DNA from: an uncultured Atopobiaceae bacterium
GTDB taxonomy: Bacteria; Actinomycetota; Coriobacteriia; Coriobacteriales; Atopobiaceae
Assembly (NCBI GenBank): GCA_905235165.1
Contig: CAJOKK010000019.1
Location: 1-13,069, forward strand
DNA: 13,069 nt
Direction of reading: 5' to 3'
Every line of letters starts with the position of its first letter. Position 1 is the stretch's first letter. Of the stretch, positions 1-7,711 are shown in pieces. The translations under genes were made by a program, and so were the position numbers. A model generated the notes under the pieces. That model was not told the origin of the DNA and made no database searches. It worked only from the letters and a program-made list of their open reading frames with translations.

Positions 1-133
1 CTACGCAAATCTTCTGCGACGGTGAGGAGCGCAGGCGCGGCGGGAGCGAGGACTTGTTTGAGCGAGCGAAGCGAGCGAGTTCCGCAGCTGCCGCGCCGAA
101 GCGACGAACGTCCTTGTCGCAGTGTTTGCGTAG
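1..133. repeat. Imperfect inverted repeat with a mirror-symmetric centre
   Basis: The first 133 bases form an imperfect inverted repeat. The ends match exactly for 9 bp (CTACGCAAA at 1-9, TTTGCGTAG at 125-133), and the outer arms continue to 1-20 against 116-133 with a 2-nt length difference. An inner arm GGCGCGG (34-40) pairs with CCGCGCC (91-97). The middle, 60-79, reads the same forwards and backwards on one strand (GAGCGAGCGA then AGCGAGCGAG), so it is a mirror repeat and not a hairpin. It lies downstream of the thrC-thrB-thrH operon. Short ORFs across it look spurious. It could be an extragenic palindromic repeat, a small non-autonomous element or a terminator region; there is no clear T-tract. 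The left boundary may lie outside the window. From 134 to 193 I see nothing further. Confidence 0.55.
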
Positions 134-193
134 GCCTCCCGGCCGTCTCGCCGTCCCCCGGATGGGTTACAGGCGCTTCAGTTCTCGATTGTT

Positions 194-793
194 CTACAGA
201 GCCGCCTTGAAGGCTGCGAGCAGATCGTCGAAGGATTCGTAAGCGGGCAGGTCGGGGTTATCGGCCTTGATCTGCTCGGTGGAGCGGAAGAGGAAGCCGG
301 CCTTGCTGGCGCGGATCATGGCGAGGTCGTTGAAGGAGTCGCCGGTCGCGATGGTCTCGAAGCCCATGGCCTGCAGGTGCTGCACGGTCGTGAGCTTTGA
401 CTTCTCGCAGCGCATCGTGAAGTCGTTCACCATGCCATCCTCGCCGACCTCGAGGGTGTTGCAAAAGAGGGTCGGCCAGTTCAGCTTGGCCATGAGGGGC
501 TTGGCAAACTGTTCGAAGGTATCGGAGATGATGATCACCTGCGAGAGGGTGCGCAGCTCGTCGAGGAAGTCCTTTGCGCCATCAAGGGGATCGATCGTGG
601 CGATGACGTCTTGGATTTCCTTCAGGCCGAGGCCGTGCTCGCGCAGGATGTCGAGGCGCCAGTGCATGAGCTTGTCGTAGTCGGGCTCGTCTCGCGTGGT
701 GCGGCGCAGCTCGCTGATGCCGCTGGCTTCCGCGAAGGCGATCCAGATCTCGGGGACGAGCACGCCTTCCATATCAAGACAACAGACGTTCAT
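194..793 (-). CDS. thrH: ThrH-type HAD hydrolase: phosphoserine phosphatase / phosphoserine:homoserine phosphotransferase
   Basis: A 199-residue cytoplasmic HAD-superfamily protein. Residues 5-18 (CLDMEGVLVPEIWI) match the ThrH family signature: the nucleophile Asp7 is followed by Glu9 where most HAD phosphatases have a second Asp. Motif II is ISDTF in the middle and the metal-binding motif is GDSFND near the C-terminus. Length fits the family (about 200-205 residues). The characterised Pseudomonas ThrH dephosphorylates phosphoserine and can pass the phosphate to homoserine, giving O-phosphohomoserine. The ATG at 793 follows a purine-rich AGGAAAGGAAG ribosome site. It is the last gene of the thrC-thrB-thrH operon, 60 bp after thrB, which supports a threonine role, though serine synthesis is also possible. 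Family assignment is strong; which reaction dominates in the cell is unknown. Confidence 0.88.
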   Translation of the reverse strand: MNVCCLDMEGVLVPEIWIAFAEASGISELRRTTRDEPDYDKLMHWRLDILREHGLGLKEIQDVIATIDPLDGAKDFLDELRTLSQVIIISDTFEQFAKPLMAKLNWPTLFCNTLEVGEDGMVNDFTMRCEKSKLTTVQHLQAMGFETIATGDSFNDLAMIRASKAGFLFRSTEQIKADNPDLPAYESFDDLLAAFKAAL

Positions 794-853
794 GGTCAGC
801 TTCCTTTCCTGCTAGGTGTGGTCGTGTGATGCAATCGTTATGGCGCCCCTTTG

Positions 854-1765
854 TCAGGCACCTCGTTCAACGTGTGTAGAGACGCCACGCTCGTTTGCGC
901 GCATGATGCGGACCCAAAGTCCATCGAGGGCCTCGGAAGCCGCCTGGGCGACCTTCTCGGCCTTCTCGTCGCTATCGCAGATGGCCAGCATGGTGGCACC
1001 GGAACCCGATATGAGGAAGGTGGCGGCTCCGGCTGAGAGGGTGACCTCCTGGAGAAGGTCGTAGTCTCGGATGAGCGGAGAGCGATAGGGCTCGTGGATG
1101 CGGTCGTGGCAACAGGCGGCAATCGCGTCGGCGTTACCCGAGGCCAAGGCGCTCACCATGGAGAGGCAGCGCCCCACCTGCCAAGAGACGGTACTCATGG
1201 GCACCATCGAGGGCAAGGTCATGCGCGCGTCGGCCGTGAGCACGCGGTAGGGCGGCGCGAGGCAGACGAAGCGCAGGTTTGAGGCAACGGGCCAGCGTGT
1301 GGTGTGCACGGAGCCGTCATCGATGTAGGAGCTCACGAGGCCGCCCATCACGGCAGGTGCCACGTTGTCAGGGTGGCCTTCGATTTTTGTGGCCAGGTTG
1401 AGGGCGAGGGGGCGGTCAAGCTCGCGACCGGCAAGGACCTGCGCCGCAGCAATTCCGGCCACGACGCAGGTTGAGCTTGAGCCAAGCCCGCCCGAGGGCG
1501 GGATGGGGGAGTTCTCCTCGATCTTGAGCGGTCTCGCCTCAACGCCGAGTTCCTGGCAGGCTGCGCAGTAGGAGCGCCAAACGAGGTTGTCCTCGTTGCA
1601 GAAGCGCTCGTCACAGCCGCTGATTGAGAGCGTGCTGGCCGGCTCGAAGTTGAAGCTGGCATCCAGGTCAAGCGCAAGCCCCAAGACGTCAAAGCCAACG
1701 CCGAGGTTGGCCGAGGTGGCGGGTACACGCACCGTGACGCGTTGCTGGCCGCTCGCTAGGCTCAT
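854..1765 (-). CDS. thrB: Homoserine kinase (GHMP kinase family)
   Basis: A 303-residue cytoplasmic enzyme that phosphorylates homoserine with ATP to O-phosphohomoserine, the substrate of threonine synthase. The three GHMP-kinase motifs are visible: PATSANLGVGFD at residues 15-26, the glycine/serine-rich ATP loop PIPPSGGLGSSS at 87-98, and SGSGAT around 253-258. EGHPDN in the middle is also typical of homoserine kinases. Length is normal (about 300). The ATG at 1765 was chosen because it shares an ATGA with the thrC stop and puts PATSANLG at the usual distance from the N-terminus; the open frame runs further upstream but only inside thrC. Translational coupling to thrC is likely. Confidence 0.95.
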   Translation of the reverse strand: MSLASGQQRVTVRVPATSANLGVGFDVLGLALDLDASFNFEPASTLSISGCDERFCNEDNLVWRSYCAACQELGVEARPLKIEENSPIPPSGGLGSSSTCVVAGIAAAQVLAGRELDRPLALNLATKIEGHPDNVAPAVMGGLVSSYIDDGSVHTTRWPVASNLRFVCLAPPYRVLTADARMTLPSMVPMSTVSWQVGRCLSMVSALASGNADAIAACCHDRIHEPYRSPLIRDYDLLQEVTLSAGAATFLISGSGATMLAICDSDEKAEKVAQAASEALDGLWVRIMRANERGVSTHVERGA

Positions 1766-3252
1766 GCAAAGATCCTCGTGCAGGCGTCCTCGACGAAGGC
1801 GGACATCTCCGCCTTCTCGCACACGCTTTCGTGGCGCACCTCGGCCTTGCGCAGGGCCGAGAGCTGCAGGGGAGCGCTCACGTCGGTGAGCTGCTGCAGC
1901 GCGTCCATGCAACCGAAGTCGTCGAGGCTGGAGACGTCGTGGCCGAGCGCCTCGAGCACGTCGGCCGAGAACTTGTAGGGGTTGGCCGTGGAGAGGCAGA
2001 CGCGCTGGCGTCCCTCGAAGGGGATACGGTCGAGCACGCACTTGCCAACGGCGGTGTGCGGGTCGATGAGCATGCCCTCGTCTTCCCAGGTCGAGGCGAT
2101 GGTGCTGCCCGTCTCGATGTCGGTGGCATAGCCGCAGGAGAAGGTCTCGCGCATCTTGTCCATGAGGTCAGCGGGCAGGGTGTAGACGCCCTTCTCGGAG
2201 AGGTCGCGCATCCAAGAGGCCACGCGCTCGCAGTCTCCGCCCGTCAAGTAGTAAAGCAGGCGCTCGAGGTTGGAGGAGACCAGGATGTCCATGGAGGGCG
2301 AGATGGTCTTCACGAAGTCGCGCCTGCGGTCGTAGGTGCCGGTCTGGATGAAGTCGGTGAGGACCTTGTTGGTGTTGGACGCCACGATGAGCTGGCCCAC
2401 GGGAAGGCCGAGCTGCTTGGCGAAGTAGCCGGCGAGCACGTCGCCGAAGTTGCCGGTGGGCACGCAGAAGTCCACGGCGTCGCCGCAGGCGATTGAGCCG
2501 CCCTTCACGAGCTGCGCGTAGGCGTCGAAGTAGTAGGTGACCTGCGGCACGAGGCGGCCGACGTTGATGGAGTTGGCGGAGGAGAGCACGACGCCCTTGT
2601 CGGCAAGGCGCTTTGCCAGCTCGCGGTCTGCGAAGATGTTCTTGACCTGGGTCTGGGCGTCGTCAAAGGTTCCGCGGATGCCCGCGACAGCAACGTTGGC
2701 GCCCTTCTGGGTGACCATCTGCAGGCGCTGGATGTCGGAGACCTTGCCGGCGGGGTAGAAGACGGTAACGCCGCAGCCGTCCACGTCGGCGAAGCCCTCC
2801 AGGGCCGCCTTGCCCGTGTCGCCGGAGGTGGCGGTCACGATCATGACGCCGCCCTTATCGTCGGTAGACTTACGGGCAACCGACATGAGGCGGGGCAGCA
2901 TCTGCAGGGCAACGTCCTTGAAGGCACAGGTAGGGCCATGCCAGAGCTCAAGCAGCCAGTCGTTGCCCACTGGCGCGAGCGGGGTCACCAGGGAGGTGTC
3001 GAAGTTGTCGGCGTAGGCGCCAGCGACGCAGCTGGCAACCTCCTCGTCCGTGTAGTCGCTCAGAAGCGTGGAAAGCACGTCGCGGGCAATTGCGTGGTAG
3101 TTCTTGGCCACGATATCGGCCAAGTCGAGCTTCTTCTCACCCAGCTGATCGGAGACGTAGAGGCCTCCATCAGGTGCGATACCAGTGAGAATTGCTTGCT
3201 TGCTTGTTACGGCTTCGTCAGCTGACCGCGTGCTGTGATAGAACGTTTTCAC
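1762..3252 (-). CDS. thrC: Threonine synthase (PLP-dependent)
   Basis: A 496-residue cytoplasmic enzyme converting O-phosphohomoserine and water to threonine and phosphate, the last step of the pathway. It has the long-form N-terminus (MKTFYHSTR, then GIAPDGGLYV), the PLP-lysine motif HGPTCAFKD with Lys112, and the phosphate-binding TATSGDTGKAA at about 140-150. Length fits the long threonine synthases of bacteria and fungi. The start is GTG at 3252, not the upstream open frame: an AAGGAG lies 7 nt before it and the protein then begins exactly at the family's conserved first residues. It leads the thrC-thrB-thrH operon and its stop overlaps the thrB start by 4 bp. Confidence 0.95.
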   Translation of the reverse strand: MKTFYHSTRSADEAVTSKQAILTGIAPDGGLYVSDQLGEKKLDLADIVAKNYHAIARDVLSTLLSDYTDEEVASCVAGAYADNFDTSLVTPLAPVGNDWLLELWHGPTCAFKDVALQMLPRLMSVARKSTDDKGGVMIVTATSGDTGKAALEGFADVDGCGVTVFYPAGKVSDIQRLQMVTQKGANVAVAGIRGTFDDAQTQVKNIFADRELAKRLADKGVVLSSANSINVGRLVPQVTYYFDAYAQLVKGGSIACGDAVDFCVPTGNFGDVLAGYFAKQLGLPVGQLIVASNTNKVLTDFIQTGTYDRRRDFVKTISPSMDILVSSNLERLLYYLTGGDCERVASWMRDLSEKGVYTLPADLMDKMRETFSCGYATDIETGSTIASTWEDEGMLIDPHTAVGKCVLDRIPFEGRQRVCLSTANPYKFSADVLEALGHDVSSLDDFGCMDALQQLTDVSAPLQLSALRKAEVRHESVCEKAEMSAFVEDACTRIFA

Positions 3253-3259
3253 TATGACG

Positions 3260-3265
3260 CTCCTT
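3260..3265 (-). promoter_or_regulatory. Ribosome binding site deciding the thrC GTG start
   Basis: AAGGAG on the minus strand, 7 nt before the GTG at 3252. It rules out the much longer upstream open frame, which would run back through the divergent hom gene. Confidence 0.8.
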
Positions 3266-3297
3266 ACGTGGGTACACGGAGAGGTAATGATTGCCTG

Positions 3298-3304
3298 TAT
3301 CATA
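3298..3304. promoter_or_regulatory. Candidate overlapping -10 elements of the divergent thrC and hom promoters
   Basis: The 108 bp between the thrC and hom starts must hold both promoters. The clearest -10-like string is TATCATA on the plus strand, which reads as TATGATA on the minus strand, so one 7-bp patch could serve both directions. No good -35 box is visible at normal spacing on either strand, so the assignment is weak. I see no T-box, riboswitch or threonine-rich leader peptide in this gap. Confidence 0.3.
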
Positions 3305-3311
3305 GCCTTAT

Positions 3312-3340
3312 CTGTGCTCGAAAACCCGCTGGCGGCACAG
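3312..3340. promoter_or_regulatory. Short inverted repeat in the hom leader
   Basis: CTGTGC at 3312-3317 is repeated inverted as GCACAG at 3335-3340, with 17 bases between. It lies between the candidate promoter and the hom start, about 20 bases before the ATG. It could be an operator or a small leader hairpin. A 6-bp arm can arise by chance. Confidence 0.3.
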
Positions 3341-3360
3341 TTTCGAAAGATTGGAACAAC

Positions 3361-4497
3361 ATGAAAATCGCGATTTTGGGACACGGCGTCGTTGGGCGCG
3401 GTGTTGACGAAATCATCTCGTCGCGTGTGACGGGTGTTGAGGTGGCAAAGATCCTCGAGCTTCCCGACCGTCTGTGCGACCCGCGCATGACCGCAAACTT
3501 CGACGACATCTGCTCTGATCCCGAGATCGAGCTCGTGGTCGAGTGCATGGGCGGCCTTGAGCCGGCGCATACCTTCATCATCAAGGCCCTGAGCGCCGGC
3601 AAGTCGGTCGTGACCTCCAACAAGGCTGTCGTTGCCGCCTACTTTGAGGAGTTCGCCGCCTGCGCCCAGGAGCATGGCGCGGCCCTTCTGATTGAGGCTA
3701 CTTGCGGTGGCGGCATCCCCTGGATCGCGGGCATCGAGAAGGTGCGCCGAATCGACAGGGTCGCCTGGTTCTCGGGCATCATGAATGGCACCACCAACTA
3801 CCTGGTTGACACCATGGTGAAGACCGGTCGCGACTTCGCCGACGTCTTGAGCGAGGCGCAGTCCCTGGGCTATGCCGAGCGCGACCCGTCGGCCGACATC
3901 GACGGCATCGACGTCAAGAACAAGACCATCATCGCTGCCAGCGTTGCCTTCAACGTTGCCTGCACCCACGACATTCCCGCGTCGGGCATTCGCAACCTCA
4001 CCATGGACGACATGCGCATGTTCGAGAAGCACGGCCGCGTGGTGAAGCTGATCGGCTTCGGTGCGCAGCGTGACGGCCGCTATGCCGCGACGGTCGAGCC
4101 CGTGGCGCTTCCCAACAGCTCGCTCGAGGCCCACGTCCCGGCCAACTTCAACCTCGTCACCCTTGAGGGTGACACGGTGGGCGAGCTCAAGTTCTATGGA
4201 CAGGGTGCCGGCAGCCTGCCAACGGGCAATGCCATGGTGCAGGACGTGCTCGACTTCGAGGCGGGCCGTCGCCCGGCCTATGACTTCTCTGCCGGGCTCA
4301 CCTACGACCCCACGCTGCTGGTGGGCGACTACGTCTTCAGGACGGCGGTCGCACCCGAGGGCTCCACGCGCTACGAGGATGGCGCCTGGCTCGTGCGTTC
4401 CGTTACCGCCGAGCGTGCCCGCATGCTGTATGACCATGCGCTGGAGAACGACCCGACGTCCTTCTTCGCACGAATTCCCCAGGAGGTAGAGGCATGA
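3361..4497 (+). CDS. hom: Homoserine dehydrogenase without a recognisable ACT domain
   Basis: A 378-residue NAD(P)-dependent enzyme reducing aspartate semialdehyde to homoserine. The Rossmann loop GHGVVG is at residues 7-12, the conserved GGIP and GIMNGTTNY (about 139-147) are present, and the catalytic pattern GYAERDPSADIDGIDVKNK gives Glu173, Asp184 and Lys188 with the spacing known from characterised homoserine dehydrogenases. The usual bacterial enzyme has about 430 residues with a C-terminal ACT domain for threonine feedback. Here the tail after the catalytic domain is only about 65 residues and lacks the D-x-PGVL signature, so feedback control may be reduced or different. The ATG at 3361 places the Rossmann fold at the N-terminus; its ribosome site is weak (GGAA). 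The stop overlaps the lysC ATG by 4 bp. Confidence 0.94.
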   Translation: MKIAILGHGVVGRGVDEIISSRVTGVEVAKILELPDRLCDPRMTANFDDICSDPEIELVVECMGGLEPAHTFIIKALSAGKSVVTSNKAVVAAYFEEFAACAQEHGAALLIEATCGGGIPWIAGIEKVRRIDRVAWFSGIMNGTTNYLVDTMVKTGRDFADVLSEAQSLGYAERDPSADIDGIDVKNKTIIAASVAFNVACTHDIPASGIRNLTMDDMRMFEKHGRVVKLIGFGAQRDGRYAATVEPVALPNSSLEAHVPANFNLVTLEGDTVGELKFYGQGAGSLPTGNAMVQDVLDFEAGRRPAYDFSAGLTYDPTLLVGDYVFRTAVAPEGSTRYEDGAWLVRSVTAERARMLYDHALENDPTSFFARIPQEVEA

Positions 4498-5837
4498 TTA
4501 AGGTTGCCAAGTTTGGAGGCTCGAGCGTCGCGACCGCCGAGCAGTTCAAGAAGGTCCGAAACATCGTCCGCGCCGATCCCGATCGTCGCTTCGTGGTGGT
4601 CTCTGCCGCCGGCAAGCGCTTTGCCGACGACAACAAGATCACCGACCTGCTCCTTCTCGTGAATGCGCACATTGCCTATCACGTTGACTGCACGCAGCTG
4701 CTCAAGGACATCGAGCAGCGCTTTGTCCAGATTGCCGAGGACCTCGAGCTCACCTATCCCATTGCCGAGAAGTTCGAGGAGTTCTCCTCCCTGGTGGGCA
4801 GCCTCTCTCCCGAGTACATCGTGAGTCGTGGCGAGTGGTTCACCGCACGCCTGATGGCCGAGTACCTCGACATGCCCTTCCTTGACGCGGCCGATGCCGT
4901 GGTCTTCCGCCATGACGGCTCCGTCGACATGGAGCGCACGGCCACGCAGGTCAAGGATGCCCTGCAGCGCTTGGGCTCCTTCGTGATGCCGGGCTTCTAC
5001 GGCTCGACCGTCGACGGCACCATCAAGCTCTTCAAGCGTGGCGGTGGCGACATCAGTGGCGCCGTCTTGGCCCGTTGCCTCGACGCGCACATCTACGAGA
5101 ACTGGACCGACGTCTCGGGCTTCCTCTCGGCAGACCCGCGTATCGTCGACAACCCGCGCACCATCCACCGCATCACCTTCGACGAGATGCGCGAGCTCTC
5201 CTACATGGGCGCTACCGTCCTGCAGGAGGAGGCAATCTTCCCGGTGCGCGAGGTGGGCATCCCCATCCAGATCAAGAACACCAACAATCCCGACAGCCAG
5301 GGCACGATCATTCGCGAGACGGCTGAGGACAACGAGCGCGAGCACCTCATTACGGGCATCGCCGGCCGCAAGGACTTCCTGGCCGTGCACATCAGCAAGG
5401 CCCACATGTCCAACCGCATCGGCATCGTGCGCGAGGCGCTGGCCGTCTTCGAGCGCTACGGCGTCTCGGTTGAGCACATCCCCACGGGCGTCGACTCCTT
5501 TGGCGTTGTGGTCAACGGTGCCGATGTGGCAGACAAGATCTACCTCATCGTCAACGACCTGCAGCAGGCGCTCGACCCTGACAGCGTGACCGTCATCGAC
5601 AAGCTGGCGCTCATCTCGGTCGTTGGCCGCAACATGAGCCGCCGCCCCGGCACCTCGGGTCGCGTCTTCGGCGCCCTGGGCGAGGCAGGCATCAACATCC
5701 GCATGATTACGCAGAGCTCCCAGGAGATCAGCATCATCCTGGGCGTCAACAACGAGGACTTCGATCGGGCCATCAACGTCGTCTACAGCGCCTTCGTCGC
5801 TGAGGAGATGGTGGACATGCCCAAGGAGGAGGAATAG
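4494..5837 (+). CDS. lysC: Aspartate kinase, monofunctional with tandem ACT domains
   Basis: A 447-residue cytoplasmic enzyme phosphorylating aspartate to 4-phosphoaspartate, the entry step to lysine, threonine, methionine and diaminopimelate. The N-terminal KFGGSSVA (residues 6-13) and the kinase motif RGGGDISGAVLA (from Arg182) followed by NWTDVSGF and ADPRIV mark the amino-acid kinase fold. Two ACT-like segments follow, at about 295-365 and 370-445; the second contains GRNMSRRPGTSGRVFGALGE. Such domains bind lysine or threonine for feedback inhibition; which effector applies here cannot be read from sequence. Length is typical. The ATG shares ATGA with the hom stop, and AGGAGG precedes it. 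Its TAG stop shares one base with the asd GTG start. Confidence 0.95.
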   Translation: MIKVAKFGGSSVATAEQFKKVRNIVRADPDRRFVVVSAAGKRFADDNKITDLLLLVNAHIAYHVDCTQLLKDIEQRFVQIAEDLELTYPIAEKFEEFSSLVGSLSPEYIVSRGEWFTARLMAEYLDMPFLDAADAVVFRHDGSVDMERTATQVKDALQRLGSFVMPGFYGSTVDGTIKLFKRGGGDISGAVLARCLDAHIYENWTDVSGFLSADPRIVDNPRTIHRITFDEMRELSYMGATVLQEEAIFPVREVGIPIQIKNTNNPDSQGTIIRETAEDNEREHLITGIAGRKDFLAVHISKAHMSNRIGIVREALAVFERYGVSVEHIPTGVDSFGVVVNGADVADKIYLIVNDLQQALDPDSVTVIDKLALISVVGRNMSRRPGTSGRVFGALGEAGINIRMITQSSQEISIILGVNNEDFDRAINVVYSAFVAEEMVDMPKEEE

Positions 5838-6847
5838 TGAGCGATAAGGTCGTAGCGATTCTCGGAGCTACCGGTGCCGTTGGCCAGCAGATGCTGACCT
5901 GCCTTGAGGAGCGTGACTTCCCGGTGAAGCGCCTCGTTCCCCTGGCGAGTGCCCGCTCCGCCGGAAAGACGATGAGCTTCCGTGGTGAGGACGTGACCAT
6001 CCTTGAGGCCACGCCCGAATCCTTTGAGGGCGTCGATATCGTGCTGGGCGCCGCTGACGACGCAACCGCCAAGGCCCTGCTTCCCGAGGCCGTTAAGCGC
6101 GGTGCCGTGTGCGTGGACAACAGCCATGCCTTCCGCCTTGAAGACGACGTGCCCCTGGTGGTTCCCGAGATCAATGCGGCGGACGTCTCCTGGCATAACG
6201 GCATCATCTCGAACCCCAACTGCGCGACCATCATCGGCCTCGTGCCGCTTTGGCCGCTTCATCAGGTTGCCGGCCTCAAGCGCATCATCGCGAGCACCTA
6301 TCAGGCTGCCTCTGGTGCGGGCAATCCCGGCCTCGCAGAGCTCGAGCGTGAGATGGCGGCCCTTGCCGCCGGCGAGCCGGTGGGGGAGACCGCGCCCTTT
6401 GCCTATCAGCTTGCAGCCAACCTCATTCCGCAGATCGGCGGCTTCAAGGAGGAGGACTACACCTCCGAGGAAGTGAAGATGGGCAACGAAGGTCGCAAGA
6501 TCATGCACCTGCCCGAGCTGCGCGTGAACTGCACCTGCGTGCGCGTGCCCATCATGCGTTCGCACTCCGAGTCCATTACGGCCGAGTTCGAGCGTCCCAT
6601 CACGGCTGACGAGGCCCGTGCCGCGCTCGAGAAGGCCCCCGGCGTCAAGGTCGTGGACGATCCGGCGGCGCTGCGCTATCCCATGCCGCTTGAGACCTCC
6701 GACCAGGACCTCGTGTTCGTTGGCCGCATTCGCCGCGACACCTCGGCTCCCGACGGCGTGAACGCCCTCACCTTCTTCTGCTGTGGCGACCAGATCCGTA
6801 AGGGCGCGGCGACCAACGCGGTCCAGATTGCCGAGCTGCTTGTCTAG
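5837..6847 (+). CDS. asd: Aspartate-semialdehyde dehydrogenase
   Basis: A 336-residue cytoplasmic enzyme reducing 4-phosphoaspartate to aspartate semialdehyde with NADPH. The NADP-binding loop is GATGAVGQQ near the N-terminus, the catalytic cysteine is Cys129 in SNPNCAT, and the substrate-binding/catalytic histidine is His243 in RVPIMRSHSE. Length matches the family (about 330-370). The start is GTG at 5837, sharing its first G with the last base of the lysC TAG; the GAGGAGGAA just before it acts as the ribosome site. It is the last gene of hom-lysC-asd, with a strong terminator about 30 bp downstream. The product feeds Hom and also the diaminopimelate/lysine branch, whose genes are not in the window. 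Confidence 0.96.
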   Translation: MSDKVVAILGATGAVGQQMLTCLEERDFPVKRLVPLASARSAGKTMSFRGEDVTILEATPESFEGVDIVLGAADDATAKALLPEAVKRGAVCVDNSHAFRLEDDVPLVVPEINAADVSWHNGIISNPNCATIIGLVPLWPLHQVAGLKRIIASTYQAASGAGNPGLAELEREMAALAAGEPVGETAPFAYQLAANLIPQIGGFKEEDYTSEEVKMGNEGRKIMHLPELRVNCTCVRVPIMRSHSESITAEFERPITADEARAALEKAPGVKVVDDPAALRYPMPLETSDQDLVFVGRIRRDTSAPDGVNALTFFCCGDQIRKGAATNAVQIAELLV

Positions 6848-6875
6848 GCGAGAAGAACGCTTTTAGCAGATACGA

Positions 6876-6915
6876 AGATGGCCTAGGGGGACAATCCCTC
6901 CTGGGCCATCTTTTT
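6876..6915 (+). terminator. Rho-independent terminator of hom-lysC-asd
   Basis: A long hairpin whose arms AGATGGCCTAGG (6876-6887) and CCTGGGCCATCT (ending 6911) pair with one G-U wobble. The pairing continues into the purine and pyrimidine runs around a short ACAAT loop, and five T follow immediately. Confidence 0.88.
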
Positions 6916-6941
6916 GTGGGACGCGGGTTCCGTGCTATCGT
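6914..6941 (+). promoter_or_regulatory. Candidate promoter of the lipoprotein gene
   Basis: TTGTGG (6914-6919) and TATCGT (6936-6941) are separated by 16 bp, and TGC directly before the -10 gives an extended -10 pattern. It starts right at the T-tract of the preceding terminator, so the lipoprotein gene appears to have its own transcript with a leader of about 40 nt. Confidence 0.5.
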
Positions 6942-6984
6942 TTCTCCTCGATGCTTTCGTCTAGCGCCTCAGAAAGGAACTGCC

Positions 6985-7620
6985 ATGAAGGCCAATCGAC
7001 CGCTTGCTGCCCTGCTGGCCCTTAGCCTGTGCGTGGGACCCCTTGCCCTTTGTTCCTGCTCAAGCGATGCTTCTTCCGAACCCAAGACTTCCGTTGTCAC
7101 AACCGCAGCTGCCGCTGAGGAACAGAAGCAGATCGCTGAGGATTTCGAGTCCTTCATTGCTACTCGAATCTCCAAAGACCAGCTGTTGGCCAATATGCGT
7201 GAGAACGAAAGCATGAAGAGCTATGAGCAGAGCGGGGCTGACCTTGAGGGCTACGCCGAAAAGATGGCGAGCAAGTACAAGGTGAAGATCCGGGGCGTTG
7301 ATATGCTCAAGGACAAGGCCGTTGCCCATGCTCAGCTGGTCTCTCCCGACTTCGGAAAGACCGCCGACGCTTTGGTGGCCGAGAGGTACGGCGCCGTCAA
7401 GGACGAGGCGGATGTTGCCTCCATGAGCGAGGATGAGCTCATGTGCTTCTACATGGAGCTGCTAACCGATGTGCTCGCGGATCCGTCCTTCCCCCTGCGT
7501 ACCGACGACATCGATGCCGTCTACGTCAAGAAGGACGGAAGCTGGCAGATGGACAATCCCGACACCACGGAGGCTAAGGTTTCCGTTCTTGTCGGCCAAG
7601 ACGCGAACTTGTCCAACTAA
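6985..7620 (+). CDS. Predicted lipoprotein of unknown function
   Basis: A 211-residue predicted lipoprotein. The N-terminus MKANRP is followed by a hydrophobic stretch (LAALLALSLCVGPLAL) and a lipobox-like LCSC with Cys25 as the probable lipidated residue (Cys23 is an alternative), then a low-complexity Ser/Ala/Thr linker to about residue 45. The rest is a charged, mostly helical-looking soluble domain rich in Glu, Asp and Lys, with a final segment VYVKKDGSWQMDN that resembles the end of a small alpha/beta domain seen in many Gram-positive lipoproteins. I do not recognise a family. The ATG at 6985 is 6 nt after AAAGGA and gives a proper signal peptide; the frame is open further upstream without meaning. 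It stands alone, with its stop codon on the edge of the inverted repeat at 7619-7750. Confidence 0.85.
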   Translation: MKANRPLAALLALSLCVGPLALCSCSSDASSEPKTSVVTTAAAAEEQKQIAEDFESFIATRISKDQLLANMRENESMKSYEQSGADLEGYAEKMASKYKVKIRGVDMLKDKAVAHAQLVSPDFGKTADALVAERYGAVKDEADVASMSEDELMCFYMELLTDVLADPSFPLRTDDIDAVYVKKDGSWQMDNPDTTEAKVSVLVGQDANLSN

Positions 7621-7623
7621 GGG

Positions 7624-7657
7624 GTGAGTCAGTTACCGTAGTCCTTTTTGACTCATT
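7624..7657 (+). repeat. 34-nt hairpin element, copy A
   Basis: The element has ends TGAGTCA and TGACTCA enclosing the invariant GTTACCGTAGTCC plus a T run. This copy begins with G where the tandem copies C and D begin with A; the other 33 bases are identical in all four copies. It forms the outer part of the left arm of the long inverted repeat. Confidence 0.9.
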
Positions 7658-7711
7658 TCATTTTTGATGCCGCGGGACGGCGGGGCCGGCGGGTCGCGGC
7701 ATCAAAAATGA

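Noticed and set aside
22..242. Two small open frames at the left end
   Set aside because: They translate the GAGCGA-rich repeat and flanks into Ser/Arg/Pro-rich peptides with no ribosome site.
1766..2041. N-terminal extension of thrB
   Set aside because: It overlaps thrC in another frame; the ATG at 1765 coupled to the thrC stop gives the normal homoserine kinase length.
3253..4437. N-terminal extension of thrC giving an 891-residue protein
   Set aside because: The added part is antisense to hom and without family features, while the GTG at 3252 has AAGGAG and starts exactly at the conserved threonine synthase N-terminus.
4371..5477. 368-codon open frame on the minus strand over hom/lysC
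   Set aside because: Shadow of lysC; no family resemblance and it overlaps two well-supported genes.
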